Shown here: positions 21,623 through 33,255 of the stretch, one piece after another
How the letters are laid out: every line of letters starts with the position of its first letter
Numbering within the stretch: the stretch's first letter is position 1
Translations under genes and position numbers: made by a program
DNA from: Glebionis coronaria
Taxonomy: Eukaryota; Streptophyta; Magnoliopsida; Asterales; Asteraceae
NCBI GenBank assembly: GCA_025667525.1
Contig: CM046878.1
Coordinates: forward strand, 102,935,237-102,999,236
Direction: 5' to 3'
Length of the DNA stretch: 64,000 nucleotides
Notes under the pieces: generated by a model
The model's database searches: none
What the model was told of the DNA's origin: nothing
The model's input: only the letters and a program-made list of their open reading frames with translations

Positions 21623-22571
21623 CTAAACTCGACTTCACGAACAGGTGGTATGCCCGGAAGTTCATCAGGAATTACGTCAGGAAATTCTGACACAAAAGGC
21701 TGATCTTGAATTGATGGAGACTCGGCAGAAATGTCATGAATGTTAGCTTTAAAGCCCTGACAGTCGTGTGATAGTAATGCACGCGCCTCCATGGATGAAA
21801 TAATTCGTACAGACCTCCCTGGCAGAAAACCATGGTGTATGTACTCTGGAGATTTGACATCACCGAAAATAACCCGATAAGTGTGGCAGTCGATCGTAGC
21901 CTGGTGTTTGGATAACCAGTCCATGCCCAATATCATGTCAAATTCACACATGTCCATAGAAAGTGCGTCAACTCTGCGGATTCTATCATCAAATTCTAGA
22001 GAAAGATCTCTGTACACCTAGTTGATTCACATAGAGTCCCTAAGTGGCGTGGAAATGCATAAGGCATAAGGGAAATCCTAACACATGTAGCAAAAGTAGT
22101 GGATATGACTAAATGAGTCGCTCCAGTATGAAACAGAACGCATGCTGCCAACTCATTCATAAAGAGATTCCTAGTTATGGTACCTGAAGTCTTGTTTGCC
22201 TGATCTCTAGTAGTAGTGAACAAGAGACCTGAAGTAGGAGGTTGTTTGGAGTCGGCATGTCCAGAGGTGCCTTCTATCTCACCTTGGCGACAATTCTTCT
22301 GCTGATGGCCTTGTTGGCCACACTTGAAACAACCACCAGTACCTTGGCGACAATCACCAGAATGTCTGCGCGAACAAGTAGTGCAGATAGGATGCGTGAA
22401 CCCTCCAACAGGCGTCCTAGCTAGCTGAGAGCTTGTTTCAGGAGTACATGCATGATACATGTTCATGGAACATAAGCTTTATTACATAGAAGGTTTAAAA
22501 ATTTATCAGATGAAGTAGAACGGTTAGGGTGCGAACCTCTACGGTCCTGATCCCTGCCGTTACCATTGTTC
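21623..22571 (-). pseudogene. TK3 gag C-terminus and protease
   Basis: The gag end has a classical zinc knuckle CFKCGQQGHQQKNC (CX2CX4HX4C, about 22287-22330), preceded by CTTCSRRHSGDC, a possible extra metal site. The protease follows in the same frame. Its active site reads LFHTGATH where TK1 has LFDTGATH, so the catalytic Asp is His and the enzyme would be dead. The second block MILGMDWLSKHQATIDC is intact. The end at 21623 is a junction with the TK2 LTR. Confidence 0.85.
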
Positions 22572-22647
22572 CTGAATATGAGTCGCTGGAGTGTCAGAAT
22601 ACCATAACATAAAATAGTTTAACATGAAAGAAGGTAAATATTAGGAC
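22572..22647 (-). other. Probable intron 2 in TK3 gag (76 bp)
   Basis: On the minus strand it begins GTCCTAATATTTACC and ends CGACTCATATTCAG, T-rich throughout. Removing it joins an Asn-rich exon to an RNNGNGRDQDRR exon in the same frame. Without removal the frame shifts and stops. This is evidence from sequence only. Confidence 0.6.
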
Positions 22648-22791
22648 CTGTTGTTGTTCTAGTTATTAGCATTGTTACTGTAATTATCATTACCGACACG
22701 CCTATCTGAACCAGAACGATCATTGGACTGAGCGTTTCCCTTAGATGATTGATGTTGGGCGACCGCAGGTTTCTAGTCGTCAGTCTTCTGT
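22648..22791 (-). pseudogene. TK3 gag middle exon
   Basis: A 144-base stretch, exactly 48 codons, lies between two GT-AG intervals. It encodes a hydrophilic linker rich in Ser, Asn, Gly and Gln (PAVAQHQSSKGNAQSNDRSG). Two in-frame TAG codons interrupt it. This kind of linker is usual between the gag core and the zinc knuckle in Tekay elements. Confidence 0.6.
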
Positions 22792-22875
22792 CTGAAATAT
22801 AAAGTTGAACAGAGGATGAAATAAAAATGAAAATACTAGAAGAATGAATGGTTTGCATTTGATGATTGAAGATAC
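22792..22875 (-). other. Probable intron 1 in TK3 gag (84 bp)
   Basis: On the minus strand it begins GTATCTTCAATC, contains a long T-rich tract (TATTTTCATTTTTATTTC) and ends TTTATATTTCAG. Removal leaves the gag frame continuous from REEFGDHRSVK into the following linker exon. Length, base composition and ends fit a small plant intron. Confidence 0.65.
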
Positions 22876-23128
22876 CTCTTCACTGATCGGTGATCACCAA
22901 ACTCCTCTCGTTCCTGAAGCATCTCAAGCTTACGGGCTGCATCGGCCACCTGTGCCACTGTAGTGAACGTAGCAAAAACCAAACTGTTGGCAACCAAAGT
23001 GCGAATAGCCCTACGCAAGTTCTCATCTTGCTCCTCAGCAGTACCAGCTGCTGCATCCAGAAATCCAACCAAACGAAGAAACATCTACATAAACTCATTT
23101 CTGTTCTCCCCAGCAACCTATCGGATAT
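22876..23128 (-). pseudogene. TK3 gag core, second part
   Basis: After the AT2 insertion gag continues with FLRLVGFLDAAAGTAEEQ and VAQVADAARKLEMLQER, the typical C-terminal half of the retrotransposon gag domain. Two TAG stops occur near the start. The first codons join cleanly to the right-hand gag piece at 32284 once AT2 and one target copy are ignored. Confidence 0.8.
23124..23128. repeat. AT2 target-site duplication, left
   Basis: GATAT precedes AT2 here and follows it at 32284-32288. It lies within the TK3 gag codons. Confidence 0.8.
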
Positions 23129-25006
23129 TATAACTAGATTTTACTCAGTTAAATTGTTATCGTCACAGTCTCTTCGAATTGACTATTGGTTTAAGTGTGA
23201 CTCAGACGTCTTTTGGTGAAAAAGAAATAGATTGGTCGTTGTTGTAAATTAAAATTGCAAAACTTCAAAGTAAAAGGCAAGGTAAATAAATCTATAAATG
23301 ATTAAAAAGTAAATGACGAGAAATTAAAATGATTGATAAATAATAAAGAAACGATATTAAAAACAAATATGAAAACGAAACAATTAATAAAAATAAAACT
23401 AAACGAAGAAATTAACTTTTGACTTACAAATAAAATTAACCTAATGAAAAAGGAGAGAATAAAACTAAGATGGTACTTTAAAGCTAAACGAGGCCAAACC
23501 TAAAACGGGTACTAAATAAAAGATAAAACTTGAACTTAACGAAAAAATATTAATTTTAAAATTAGACGAAAAATTCAACTAAAAATACGTAACTTTCAAA
23601 ATTAAAATCGGAACCACTTTCAGATTAAACTAAACAATTATGGAACAATACTAAATAATAAACAAGCAGGCAGGCACCCTGCTCAAGCAAGCAGGCTACC
23701 TGCTGAATTTTTGGCGTTAGAGTACATCAAGCAGGCAAGCTGCCATGTTACTTTTCGGAATATAAACAGTAAATGAAAATCTTCGCAATAGTTATTTCTT
23801 CACAATATTTATTTTCAGAACTTTTCTTTCTTCGGAATAACTTGTTTTTTCAGAACTTTTTTCAGAATCTTTGTTATTCGGAACTTTTTGTTTTCAGAGT
23901 TTTCTTCGGAATAATTATTTCAGAACTTTTTTCGGAATAATTATTTTCAGAGTTTTTAACTTTTTCAGAAAAAATAGGATTTTCAGAGAAATGGCATTTC
24001 AAAAAAAATAAAATCTTCGGAATATAAAACCCTAATCCGCAAATCCTAAAGATCAGATAAACAGTTACAGTAAAAACTAAAAATCAGAAAATAAGCTACA
24101 AATAAACAAAAATCAAATAAGCAGTTTACCAAAACTTAATCTAAAACAATTTTAAGAAAAACTAATTATACCACAAATTAAAAACTTGAAAAACACTAAT
24201 AAAACTAAAAATTAAAAATCAAATTTTAATAAAATAAACTAATAAAAACACTTAACTAAAATCAAATCAAACACACAATAAGCTATCAAATCAAAGCTAA
24301 CACAATAAAAAACATGAAAACATAACAATTAATCAAATAAACATAACAATAAGCAAATAAACATAAAGATTAAGCAAAAAAAGAAAGGTAGAAGGAGAGA
24401 TTAATATAAAACTTGATTAAAATTAAGGATTCAACAATAAAATTAAGAGACTTACTTGAAATAAAAGGCAAGAATTTAAATGACAATTAAGTAAATGACA
24501 ATTAAGTAAATTACAATATGAAAGTGCTTGGAAAATAAAATGGAAAGACTAATGTGTCAGATTAACTAACACCTCCTAATGACACATTAGGAGGGTATTT
24601 ATAGGAGGATTAGTATGTCTTGATGCTTCCTTCCTTTCCTCGTCTTTTCGTCTTTATAAATTCTTCGACTTTTTCGACTTTGTCTCGGGATTATTTGAAC
24701 TCGTCTTATAATTTCTTCATTTATTAGACTTGAGTTCTTCGACTTCATTAAACTTCCGTCTTTAGACTTTTTCTTCGATAAATCTTCAGAATAGGCCTTG
24801 GACTTTCGTTCTTTTTGCACTCTTGATCTTTTGACTTCGTCTTTTGTCTTTTTCTTCGGTAAAAGTCCGTGAAAGCCCATGTTTTCTTCCCTTTTCACAT
24901 TTTGGTCCTAAATCACAACAAAGACACAAACCACGCATAATTTCTGACATTTATGACATAAATTACACGTTTTGGCTTGGTTATTATTATAATTAAGTGG
25001 TAAAAT
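23129..25006 (-). repeat. AT2 3' LTR, truncated
   Basis: It matches the right LTR from its start to about 25000, then diverges into the 3' noncoding region. The last roughly 30 LTR bases and the terminal polypurine tract have been deleted. The array of TTCGGAAT/TTCAGAAC motifs is at about 23755-24030. The inverted pair AGCAGGCAGGCACCCTGCT/AGCAGGCTACCTGCT is at 23668-23704. Confidence 0.85.
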
Positions 25007-26892
25007 ACACGTTTTGGAATGTCATGAATGATTATCACCCTTAAGTTTCACGTTCCCCATACCAAGCTTAAAAACGAGATCATTGTTATTATAAGTTAGC
25101 AAACTAAAACAAACTCATGTGGCCCAATTATTCACTTAGACTCCCTTATTCCTAGGTGTATCTCTTATATTTTATTGTTGTCTTGAATGATCACGAGGAT
25201 GCATTGTTGACTTATTTCGATAGTTTATTTAGGCCGAAAATTAAGTAGGACAACTTAATCAATAGTTAGCTAAAGGATAAAATCTTTTAAAACTGCTTCT
25301 CAGGACATCATAAAGTTCATATCTTGGCATAACTCGCTTCACGATTTGAGACCTTTCTCGGACCGATATTTGGCAGCGACTTCATACTTCAAATCTTGAG
25401 AGACGTTCATGAAATAATGGTTTTCTCTTCATAATAGGAATTTCTTCACTTGAACTTTTTGAGGGATTCTTCATATTTGGACCAAGAATTCTTAATTTTT
25501 CTCCAATCTTTATTTGGGACTTTGATATACAACGATCCGCCTCCTTTTAGGAATTGGATCTATTTATCCTCATACCTTGTTAGGGCCTTTTTGGATAGAC
25601 TTCTCCATGATCTTTACGGGAGTATTTGCTTTTCGTCGTGTGTCTCGATCCTTCATATTGATTTTTGATAAATGATTCTTCACATCACTTGGGATCTTTA
25701 GCAACAAAATGTAGCCCTCATTTATTGTTAGGACCTTTTCGGACTCGCCAATCTTCGCATCCCGCTTCAAGCAGTTATGCCTTGGCTATGAACTCTAATT
25801 AATACCGAGCAACTTTTAAACGATCTTGGGCTAGAAGATAAGTAACTTTTCAAATCGTACAACCTTATTTATTGTAAATATATTTATTAGCAAGCGATGG
25901 GAGAAAAAGCTCATAATCAACTCACATAAATTCATGAAAGAATACCAAACTTATAATTGACTCTATCATCTCTCGTCCTCCACAATTTAAAATCTCAAGG
26001 AATGAGACTCGTGAATGCTTAGCCAATTAAATCAAAGTTTTGGGTTTTCAAGTCGTCTATAGGATCTTGCAACTTCTTAGACTTTTTCAAGTTTAGAATT
26101 CGCATTTTAAAGTTCCCTTGATAAACGACTTTCTAGGATCAATTATAGGAACTTGCGAAAAGTTCTTGTTCTTAACCCGTAAGAGTTAAGAGTTTCGCGT
26201 TTTAAAGTTCCCTATATAAAAGCCTAGCAAAACTGGACTTAAACACGTTAAGGATACTAGCTAGAGTAAACTTAGATAAGTAAACTCGGGTTGAGTCAAA
26301 AGATTCACAACGTTTGAAAATTAAAACCACTTATTAAACTTTATTCTAACAAAGAAAGAAAACAAAAATAACAAAGGTAAATACAACTAGGCCAAAATAG
26401 ATCAAAAATTTTAAAAAATGTCGAAAAAATAAATTTTCCGGTTAAAATAAGGACAAATACAAGGAAAAACCCATTTAAATTCGGTAGAAGTCCCCCCTAC
26501 ACTTGATATAAACATTGTCCTCAATGTTTAAGCATGTGGGAGTAAACTCCCCTACACTTAGGACATTGTGCACGTTGTTTAAATCTCGCTAAGGAAGAGA
26601 CAACTAATGTGATTCCTATTTTTATATTGAAGAATATAAAATAGTGGATCAAAAGAGTTTAGGATAGAACCGGGAACACGGAGACACGGAATCACGGGAC
26701 GTCAAAAGTCATCAAGTATGGATCTTTGACAGATCGAATCACTGCACATGATTAGAAAGAAAACAACAAACACATACTAGGTTCTTCCCCTACACTTATT
26801 ATAAAAACAGAGAAAAAGGATAGATATTGCGGGTTGCCTCCCGAGAAGCGCTTGTTTTTGTTAACCGAGTCGTGAGCCTGACTCGACCTTGA
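25007..26892 (-). other. AT2 3' noncoding region
   Basis: About 1.9 kb without a credible frame. It is alignable by eye with 52330-54235 of AT3 and in part with 14900-15460 of AT1. It holds the internal polypurine tracts (26491-26505 and 26548-26560 on the minus strand), the AACATTG/CAATGTT hairpin between them, and the conserved post-ORF block at 26830-26888. Confidence 0.7.
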
Positions 26893-29800
26893 TTAGCATA
26901 GGAAGAAGCCTAAAACACCTCCACCGGGATCAAATACATGGTTTTCGTCCATCAAATAGCACAAGCTTAAGGCGAACAAGGCAAGCCAAAGAAGAGTAGG
27001 CAAGGTTCCCTTAAGCAGTTGTTGAGAACGGTGGTAGAAAGTGTGATGAGGTGCAAGCATATCTTCATAAGTTCCAAAAATCTTTCCTTTTATTTCATTA
27101 GATGGATACTGAGATGGCTTAAAAATTGCGATACCGGGATCGAACACCTTTTCCTTTAGGGGAAAATAACACTCGGGCTCAGTAGACCTTGAAGAAGATC
27201 CGCTCATAAATCGCACAATCTCATCCTCAGAAGGTGGATAAAGAGGTGTCAAGACATAAGTACTGCGGATATCGGTGTCTTCCGGCTTCTTCTCCTTTGA
27301 AACGGGTTTCTTCATATCCAAATAAGGATAAAGAGCATCATCAAAGCCCAAAGGAAGAGAATCACTCTCATTTGGGAAGTAAGTGTTGAGGAAAGTAGCA
27401 AAATCTTCCTCAAATGAGTAGTCATCCAAAGTATCAAACATTGTTGGCGGAGGATCTTCATCAAAAGTAGGTGCAAGGTCATCATGTGAAGAATCACTCG
27501 AAAGAGTATCGACATCATCAGAATCATCATAAGTTGGCATGTCTGGATACTCTGAAACAAAATTATCATAATCATCCCCATCGGAACTAGAATCATCATC
27601 ATAGTCATCATAAATTGGAGGAGACTCATGAATTGGTGGAGGATCTAAATTTGAGAGAGAATCATCCACATCATCTTTGAACAGTGGATTATCATAGCAA
27701 GAATCGAAAAGAGGATTGTTGTAGACGATAAAATCATCAAGCACATTAATCATATTCGCTGATTCTCTTCCATTTGATTTGTTTGTGATCTCCCCCATTT
27801 TAAACACTTGTGTATCATTCCCGACCCTTAGGATTAGCTCACCTTCAGCAACATCAATTAAAGATTTTCCGGTTCTCAAAAATGGCCGACCAAGTATTAA
27901 CGGAATACAAGGGTCTATTTCATAATCAAAAACAACAAAGTCGACCGGTAAAGTGAAGGTGCCAACTTTAACAAACACATCTTCGGCAATACCAACGGGG
28001 TAAGCGAGAGTTTGATTTGCTAGCTCAAGAGTCATCTTTGTTGGTGTAAGATCGGGTAATGATAACTTTTTTCCAAACACTTAAAGGCATCAAATTTATA
28101 CTTGTCCCGAGATCGGCAAAGGCAGTAAATTCTTCAGTTTGGTTAAAAGTACATGGTAGCACAAAACGACCGGGATCTCCAAGTTTTTTCGGAAGTTCTT
28201 TAAGAAGGATTGTAGAACAATTCTCATTCAATCGAGTATTAACAAACTCGGCCATCTTATCATTCTTATTAAGCAATTCCTTAAACATCTTAACGAATTT
28301 AGGCATTTGGGCTAGAGCTTCAACAAGGCTAAAGGTGATGGTCACTCCCGAAATCTTCTTCAAAAAGTTTGACTCTTGAATATCATCCTTGGTGAGCAAT
28401 TGGCACTTGTCTAAGCGAGAAGGATAATGGATGTTGGGTTTAGGTGGTGTAGGTGTAGCAGGTAAAGGTTGAGATGTTAAAGGTTTAAAGGTGGAAGGTG
28501 GGGTTGGTGAAGGGTTTTTCTTGGGTACTACTTCAGTAAGAGGTAGAGAAGGTAATGGAGAACTAATACTAGGTGTGGGAGTAGGAGGGATAAATGGTGG
28601 TGGAGGAGGTGTAGATGGAGTAACTGGGGGAGGGATAGATGGTCCTACTAAGGTTGCTCTACTGCGTGTAGTAATAGCACTCACATTCGCTCATGGATTG
28701 GTGACAGTATTAGAAGGAAGAGAGCCCGAAGTAGAGGGTGGATTACTTTGAAAGAAACTAGCCATCATATTCTTCAAATCATTCGTTTGATTGCTGAAGG
28801 AGGTTTGCATATCATGTCGAAGCTCGGTTCTAATATCATTCCCTTGCTTAGTGATATCTCCTTTCAAATTGAAGATTTGGCTCTGAAGATTCTTAACTAG
28901 CTCTCCTTGGGTCTTCATGAAAGTTTCAACATCTTGATTAATGGGTGGTGCTTGTTGAGCGGATGGATGATAAGGATTAGAAGCTCGAGGTGGGTTTGGG
29001 TTGCTTCTATTGTAGTCGTTGGGGTTGTGGTTTTGAGGAGAAAAACCGGGTGAAAGAAAGTTGTTAGAACGGTAACTTAGCAAGTTACGATCACCTTGAG
29101 GTCGGGCTTGATAGCTTTCCGTTGAATAGTTACCATGAGCCGCATACACGTTTTCTGGATTGTCATGAGTAAAAGGACAATCAGTTTATGAATGAGGACC
29201 CCCGCAAATCTCACAAGAAGTTGCAACAGCTTTAACTTGTTGTTGTTGATTTGTAGCCAAGAGTTGCATATTTTTGCTCATTTCGACCATTGCGCGGGTC
29301 AATTCGGTGATATCAGGGTTTGAAAAAGTAGAAGACACATTGACTCTCGGGTTATTCCTTGAAGATGCGGATGAATCCCAATTTTTATGATGAGTAGTCA
29401 TGTTCTCTATAAGCTCTCTACACTCCTCGGGTCTTCTTTTCATAAATGTGCCACCGGCGGCTGCATTAATCGTATCACGATCACGAAAAGTTAAACCATT
29501 GTAGAAAGTATCAATCAAAGTAACGGGGAGCATGTTATGGTTTGGACATTGATCAATCAAAACATTATATCGTTCCCAAGCATCAAAAAGTCATTCATCG
29601 GGTTCTTGAGTAAATACACTAATTTGTTTCCGAAGGCTCGTGACCATGGATGGTGAAAAGTAGCGCGACAAAAATCGTTGAGTCATCTCGTCCCAAGTAT
29701 GAATTGAATTCTTCGGAAAACGATCAAACCATTTTTCGGCATGGTGGGATAAGGTGTGTGGAAATAGGTAGAGGCGAAGAAAATCCATAGTGACCCCGGG

Positions 29801-30122
29801 CAACTTCATGCTTTGAGTAAAGGTAATGAATTTGTCGAGGTGTTTGTTAGCATCATCATCTGGTAATCCGCGAAATGGACAAGTGTTTTGAACTTGTTGG
29901 ATCATGTGATGCTTCAACGAAAACTCTGGAGCCGTGATTTGCATCGGTGCGTCCATTCATTGTAGGTTGACACAGCTCCTCCATCGTTCGAAGGTCTGGT
30001 TGAGGACCATGGTTGTTATTATTCATGTTGAGGTGAGGTGGGTTATTGTTGTTGTGCACACCAGCCATATCTAAATCTTCACGAGTCTCGGGCTCTGAAT
30101 AAGATGAAGATCTAGTACGCAT
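26893..30122 (-). pseudogene. AT2 gag-protease pseudogene with conserved tail
   Basis: The frame starts MRTRSSSYSEPE like AT1 and AT3 and breaks into about six pieces by frameshifts and stops. The gag core is at about 29186-29956 (FRGLPDDDANKHLDKF, NTFYNGL-type block as DTFYNGLTFRDRDT), with the finger CEICGGPHS near 29200. The protease is at about 27800-28150 (FADLGTSINLMP, LILGRPFLRTG). After the protease comes a very acidic region (YDDDSSSDGDDYD), then KEKVFDPG, then the hydrophobic segment LPTLLWLALFALSLCYL and VFDPGG. AT3 has the same order and tail. There is no RT. Confidence 0.85.
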
Positions 30123-30377
30123 ACACCTGCAAAAGAAAAAGAAAAAGATACCAAAGAAATAGAGAATATATATTTACTTGGAAAAATAAAATCTTTTTGG
30201 TGCAAAACTTTTAAAAAGAAATGCTTTTTATAAGTTTTTTTAATGTTTTGGATTTTTGAAAATTTTTAATTTTTATGGATTTTTAAAAACTTTTTAGAAA
30301 GAAAAATAACGTTCACGAGTGAACGGATCCCAAAATTCAACGCGTCTCTCAAAGAAAACCGTTAATCCTCACGAAAA

Positions 30378-30395
30378 GACCCGGCAGCGGCGCCA
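30378..30395 (-). promoter_or_regulatory. AT2 primer-binding site (Asp-tRNA type)
   Basis: On the minus strand TGGCGCCGCTGCCGGGTC lies three bases from the 5' LTR. It differs from the AT1 and AT3 sites by one base. Confidence 0.8.
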
Positions 30396-30398
30396 TTT

Positions 30399-32283
30399 TA
30401 ATAACTAGATTTTACTCAGTTAAATTGTTATCGTCACAGTCTCTTCGAATTGACTATTGGTTTAAGTGTGACTCAGTCGTCTTTTGGTGAAAAAGAAATA
30501 GATTGGTCGTTGTTGTAAATTAAAATTGAAAAACTTTAAAGTAAAAGGCAAGGTAAATAAAGCTATAAATGATGAAAAGGTAAATGACGAGAAATTAAAA
30601 CGATTGACAAATAATAAAGAAACAATATTAAAAACAAATATGAAAATGAAACAATTAATAAAAATAAAACTAAACGAAGAAATTAACTTTTGACTGAAAA
30701 ATAAAATTAACCTAATGAAAAAGGAGAGAATAAAACTAAGATGGTACTTTAAAGCTAAACGAGGCATAACCTAAAGCGGGTACTAAATAAAAGATAAAAC
30801 TTGACCTTAACGAAAAAAATAGTAATTCTAAAATTAGATGAAAATTTCAGCTAAAAATACATAACTTTCAAAATAAAAATCGGAACCACTTTCAGATTAA
30901 ACTAAACAATTACGGAACAATACTAAATAATAAACAAGCAGGCAGGCACCCTGCTCAAGCAAGCAGGCTACCTGCTGAATTTTTGGCGGGAAAGTACATC
31001 AAGCAGGCAAGCTGCCATGTTACTTTTCTGAATATAAACAGTAAATGAAAATCTTCGCAATAGTTATTTCTTCGCAATATTTATTTTCAGAACTTTTCTT
31101 TCTTCGGAATAACTTGTTTTTCAGAACTTTTTTCAGAATCTTTGTTATTCGGAACTTTTTGTATTCAGAGTTTTCTTCGGAATAATTATTTTCAGAACTT
31201 TTTTCGGAATAATTATTTTCAGAGTTTTTAACTTTTTCAGAAAAATTAAGATTTTCAGAGAAATGGCATTTCATAAAAAATAAAATCTTCGGAATATAAA
31301 ACCCTAATCCGAAAATCCTAAAGATCAGATAAACAGTTACAGTAAAAACTAAAAATCAGAAAATAAGCTACAAATAAGCAAAAATCAAATAAGCAGATTA
31401 CCAAAACTTAATCTAAAACACTTTTAAGAAAAACAAATTAAACCACAAATTAAAAACTTGAAAAACAATAATAAAACTAAAAATTAAAAATCAACTTTTA
31501 ATAAAATAAACTAATAAAAACACTTAACTAAAATCAAATCAAACACACAATAAGCTATCAAATCAATAAGCTAACACAATCAAAAACATAAAAACATAAC
31601 AATTAATCAAATAAGCATAACAATAAGCACATAAACATAAAGATTAAGCAAAATAACAAGGGTAGAGGGAGAGATTAATATAAAACTTGATTAAAATTAA
31701 GGATTCAACAATAAAATTAAGAGACTTACTTGAAATTAAAGGCAAGAATTTAAATGACAATTAAGTAAATGACAATATGAAAGTGCTTGGAAAATAAAAT
31801 GGAAAGATTAATGTGTCAAATTAGCTAACACCTCCTAATGACACATTAGGAGGGTATTTATAGGAGGATTAGTATGTCTTGATGCTTCCTTCCTTTTCTC
31901 GTCTTTTCGTCTTTATAAATTTTTCGACTTTTTCGACTTTGTCTCGGGATTATTTGAACTCGTCTTATAATTTCTTCATTTATTAGACTTGAGTTCTTCG
32001 ACTTCATTAAACTTCCGTCTTTAGACTTTTTCTTCGATAAATCTTCAGAATAGGCCTTGGACTTCCGTTCTTTTTTAACTCTTGATCTTTTGACTTTGTC
32101 TTTTGTCTTTTTCTTCGATAAAAGTCTGTGAAAGCCCATGTTTTCATCCCTTTTCACATTTTGGTCCTAAATCACAATAAAAACACAAACCACGCATAAT
32201 TCTGACATTTACGACATAAAATACACGTTTTGGCTTGGTTATTATTATAATTAAATAGTAAATAAGTGTTTCCACACTTATTA
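30399..32283 (-). repeat. AT2 5' LTR (1885 bp)
   Basis: It has degenerate ends: TAATAACTAG on the plus-strand left and CACTTATTA on the right. It contains a TATA box TATAAATA (31855-31862, minus) and the TTCGGAATA/TTCAGAAC array at about 31060-31300, about 1.0-1.2 kb into the LTR. Apparent open frames in it are low-complexity and not genes. Confidence 0.85.
31855..31862 (-). promoter_or_regulatory. AT2 LTR TATA box
   Basis: TATAAATA on the minus strand, about 420 bp into the LTR, in the same relative place as in AT1 and AT3. Confidence 0.6.
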
Positions 32284-32787
32284 GATATTATGATAATCCC
32301 TCTTGAGTTTCTCCTGTTCAGCATGTGGAAAGTACTGATTAAGGAAGAGCTCCTTAAACTGGTCCCATGTAAGCAGTGAAACCCAATCATCACCACCATT
32401 GGTCTGCTTGACTGACTTCCACCACTGCAGCACATCACCTTCAAACTTATTGCAAGCCAGCCTTGCCTTGAAGACACCGTCACAACCCATCGCATCAAAT
32501 ATCTTCTCAATATGAGAAATCCAAGCTTCAGCCTTAGAGGGGCTATCAGTCTGCTCAAACGAACGGGGTCTCTGTTTGTTGAATCGCTCCAACCAGGTCA
32601 TAAGGGTAACAGGCGGTGGAGGTAGAGGATTGTTGTTGTTCTGCTGATGACGGCTGAACTGAACGCCTTGAGCCTGGACTTCAGCATGAACTTCGTCCCT
32701 GATTTCATTGAGAAGTTGGGGAAGGAGGGCTTGCAAAGCTGCATGGACAGCTACAGCCAAATCTTGAGCATTACGTGTGTTCACCAT
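32284..32787 (-). pseudogene. TK3 gag N-terminal part
   Basis: It starts at the ATG of MVNTRNAQDLAVAV (32787), a typical Tekay gag opening, followed by an Asn/Pro linker and the first half of the retrotransposon gag domain (FNKQRPRSFEQTDSPSKAEA, CNKFEGDVLQWWKSV, QFKELFLNQYFPHAEQEKL). It is open up to the AT2 insertion at 32284 and continues at 23128. Longer upstream extension of the frame is leader sequence. Confidence 0.88.
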
Positions 32788-33234
32788 CTGACATTTTAAA
32801 ACAAAATGTAATATAAATAACGAGTCTGATAAAATATGACATGAATATAAAAATACATGAATAGTGTATAAAACGTGAAATGATTTATGATGCATACAAC
32901 AGTTTTAAAATGCATGGTTAATTAAATATGATGATATGTCCATGAGTGAACGCCTATGGGTCGGTTCACAAAACAAAAGGGCAAGTGTGGACGCCTATGG
33001 GTTGGTCCACTAAACAAACAAAAATGTTTCGATAAAATCACATGCGACTAAATAGGGCCAGTCTTGTACCAACCATTACTTAGTCAAAATTCCTACGGCA
33101 ATGAGATGAATGCATGAAATAAACACATGAAATTAAAATGAAATGAATGCATGAAAACCAACTGTCAGTTCTAGGAAGACGCTGATGACTACCCGTAAGT
33201 CACATGTCATGTTTTACAGAGCTACAGGTCGAAA
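32788..33234 (-). other. TK3 untranslated leader
   Basis: Noncoding stretch between primer site and gag start. It contains two near repeats of ACGCCTATGGGT at 32950 and 32990 and otherwise shows nothing recognisable. It is similar to 20660-21180 in TK2. Confidence 0.6.
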
Positions 33235-33251
33235 CCTTGGCTCTGATACCA
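33235..33251 (-). promoter_or_regulatory. TK3 primer-binding site (initiator Met tRNA)
   Basis: On the minus strand TGGTATCAGAGCCAAGG, four bases from the LTR. It matches the common initiator-Met primer site of plant chromoviruses. Confidence 0.85.
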
Positions 33252-33255
33252 TAAT

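Larger units (their letters stand above)
23129..32283 (-). mobile_element. AT2: older RT-less Athila-like element
   Basis: On the minus strand: 5' LTR 30399-32283, Asp-type primer site, decayed gag-protease frame, conserved post-ORF motif, 3' noncoding region, truncated 3' LTR 23129-about 25006. There is no RT, RNase H or integrase sequence and no space for them. The LTRs differ by several percent, so it is older than AT1 and AT3. The GATAT duplication marks the insertion in TK3 gag. Confidence 0.88.
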
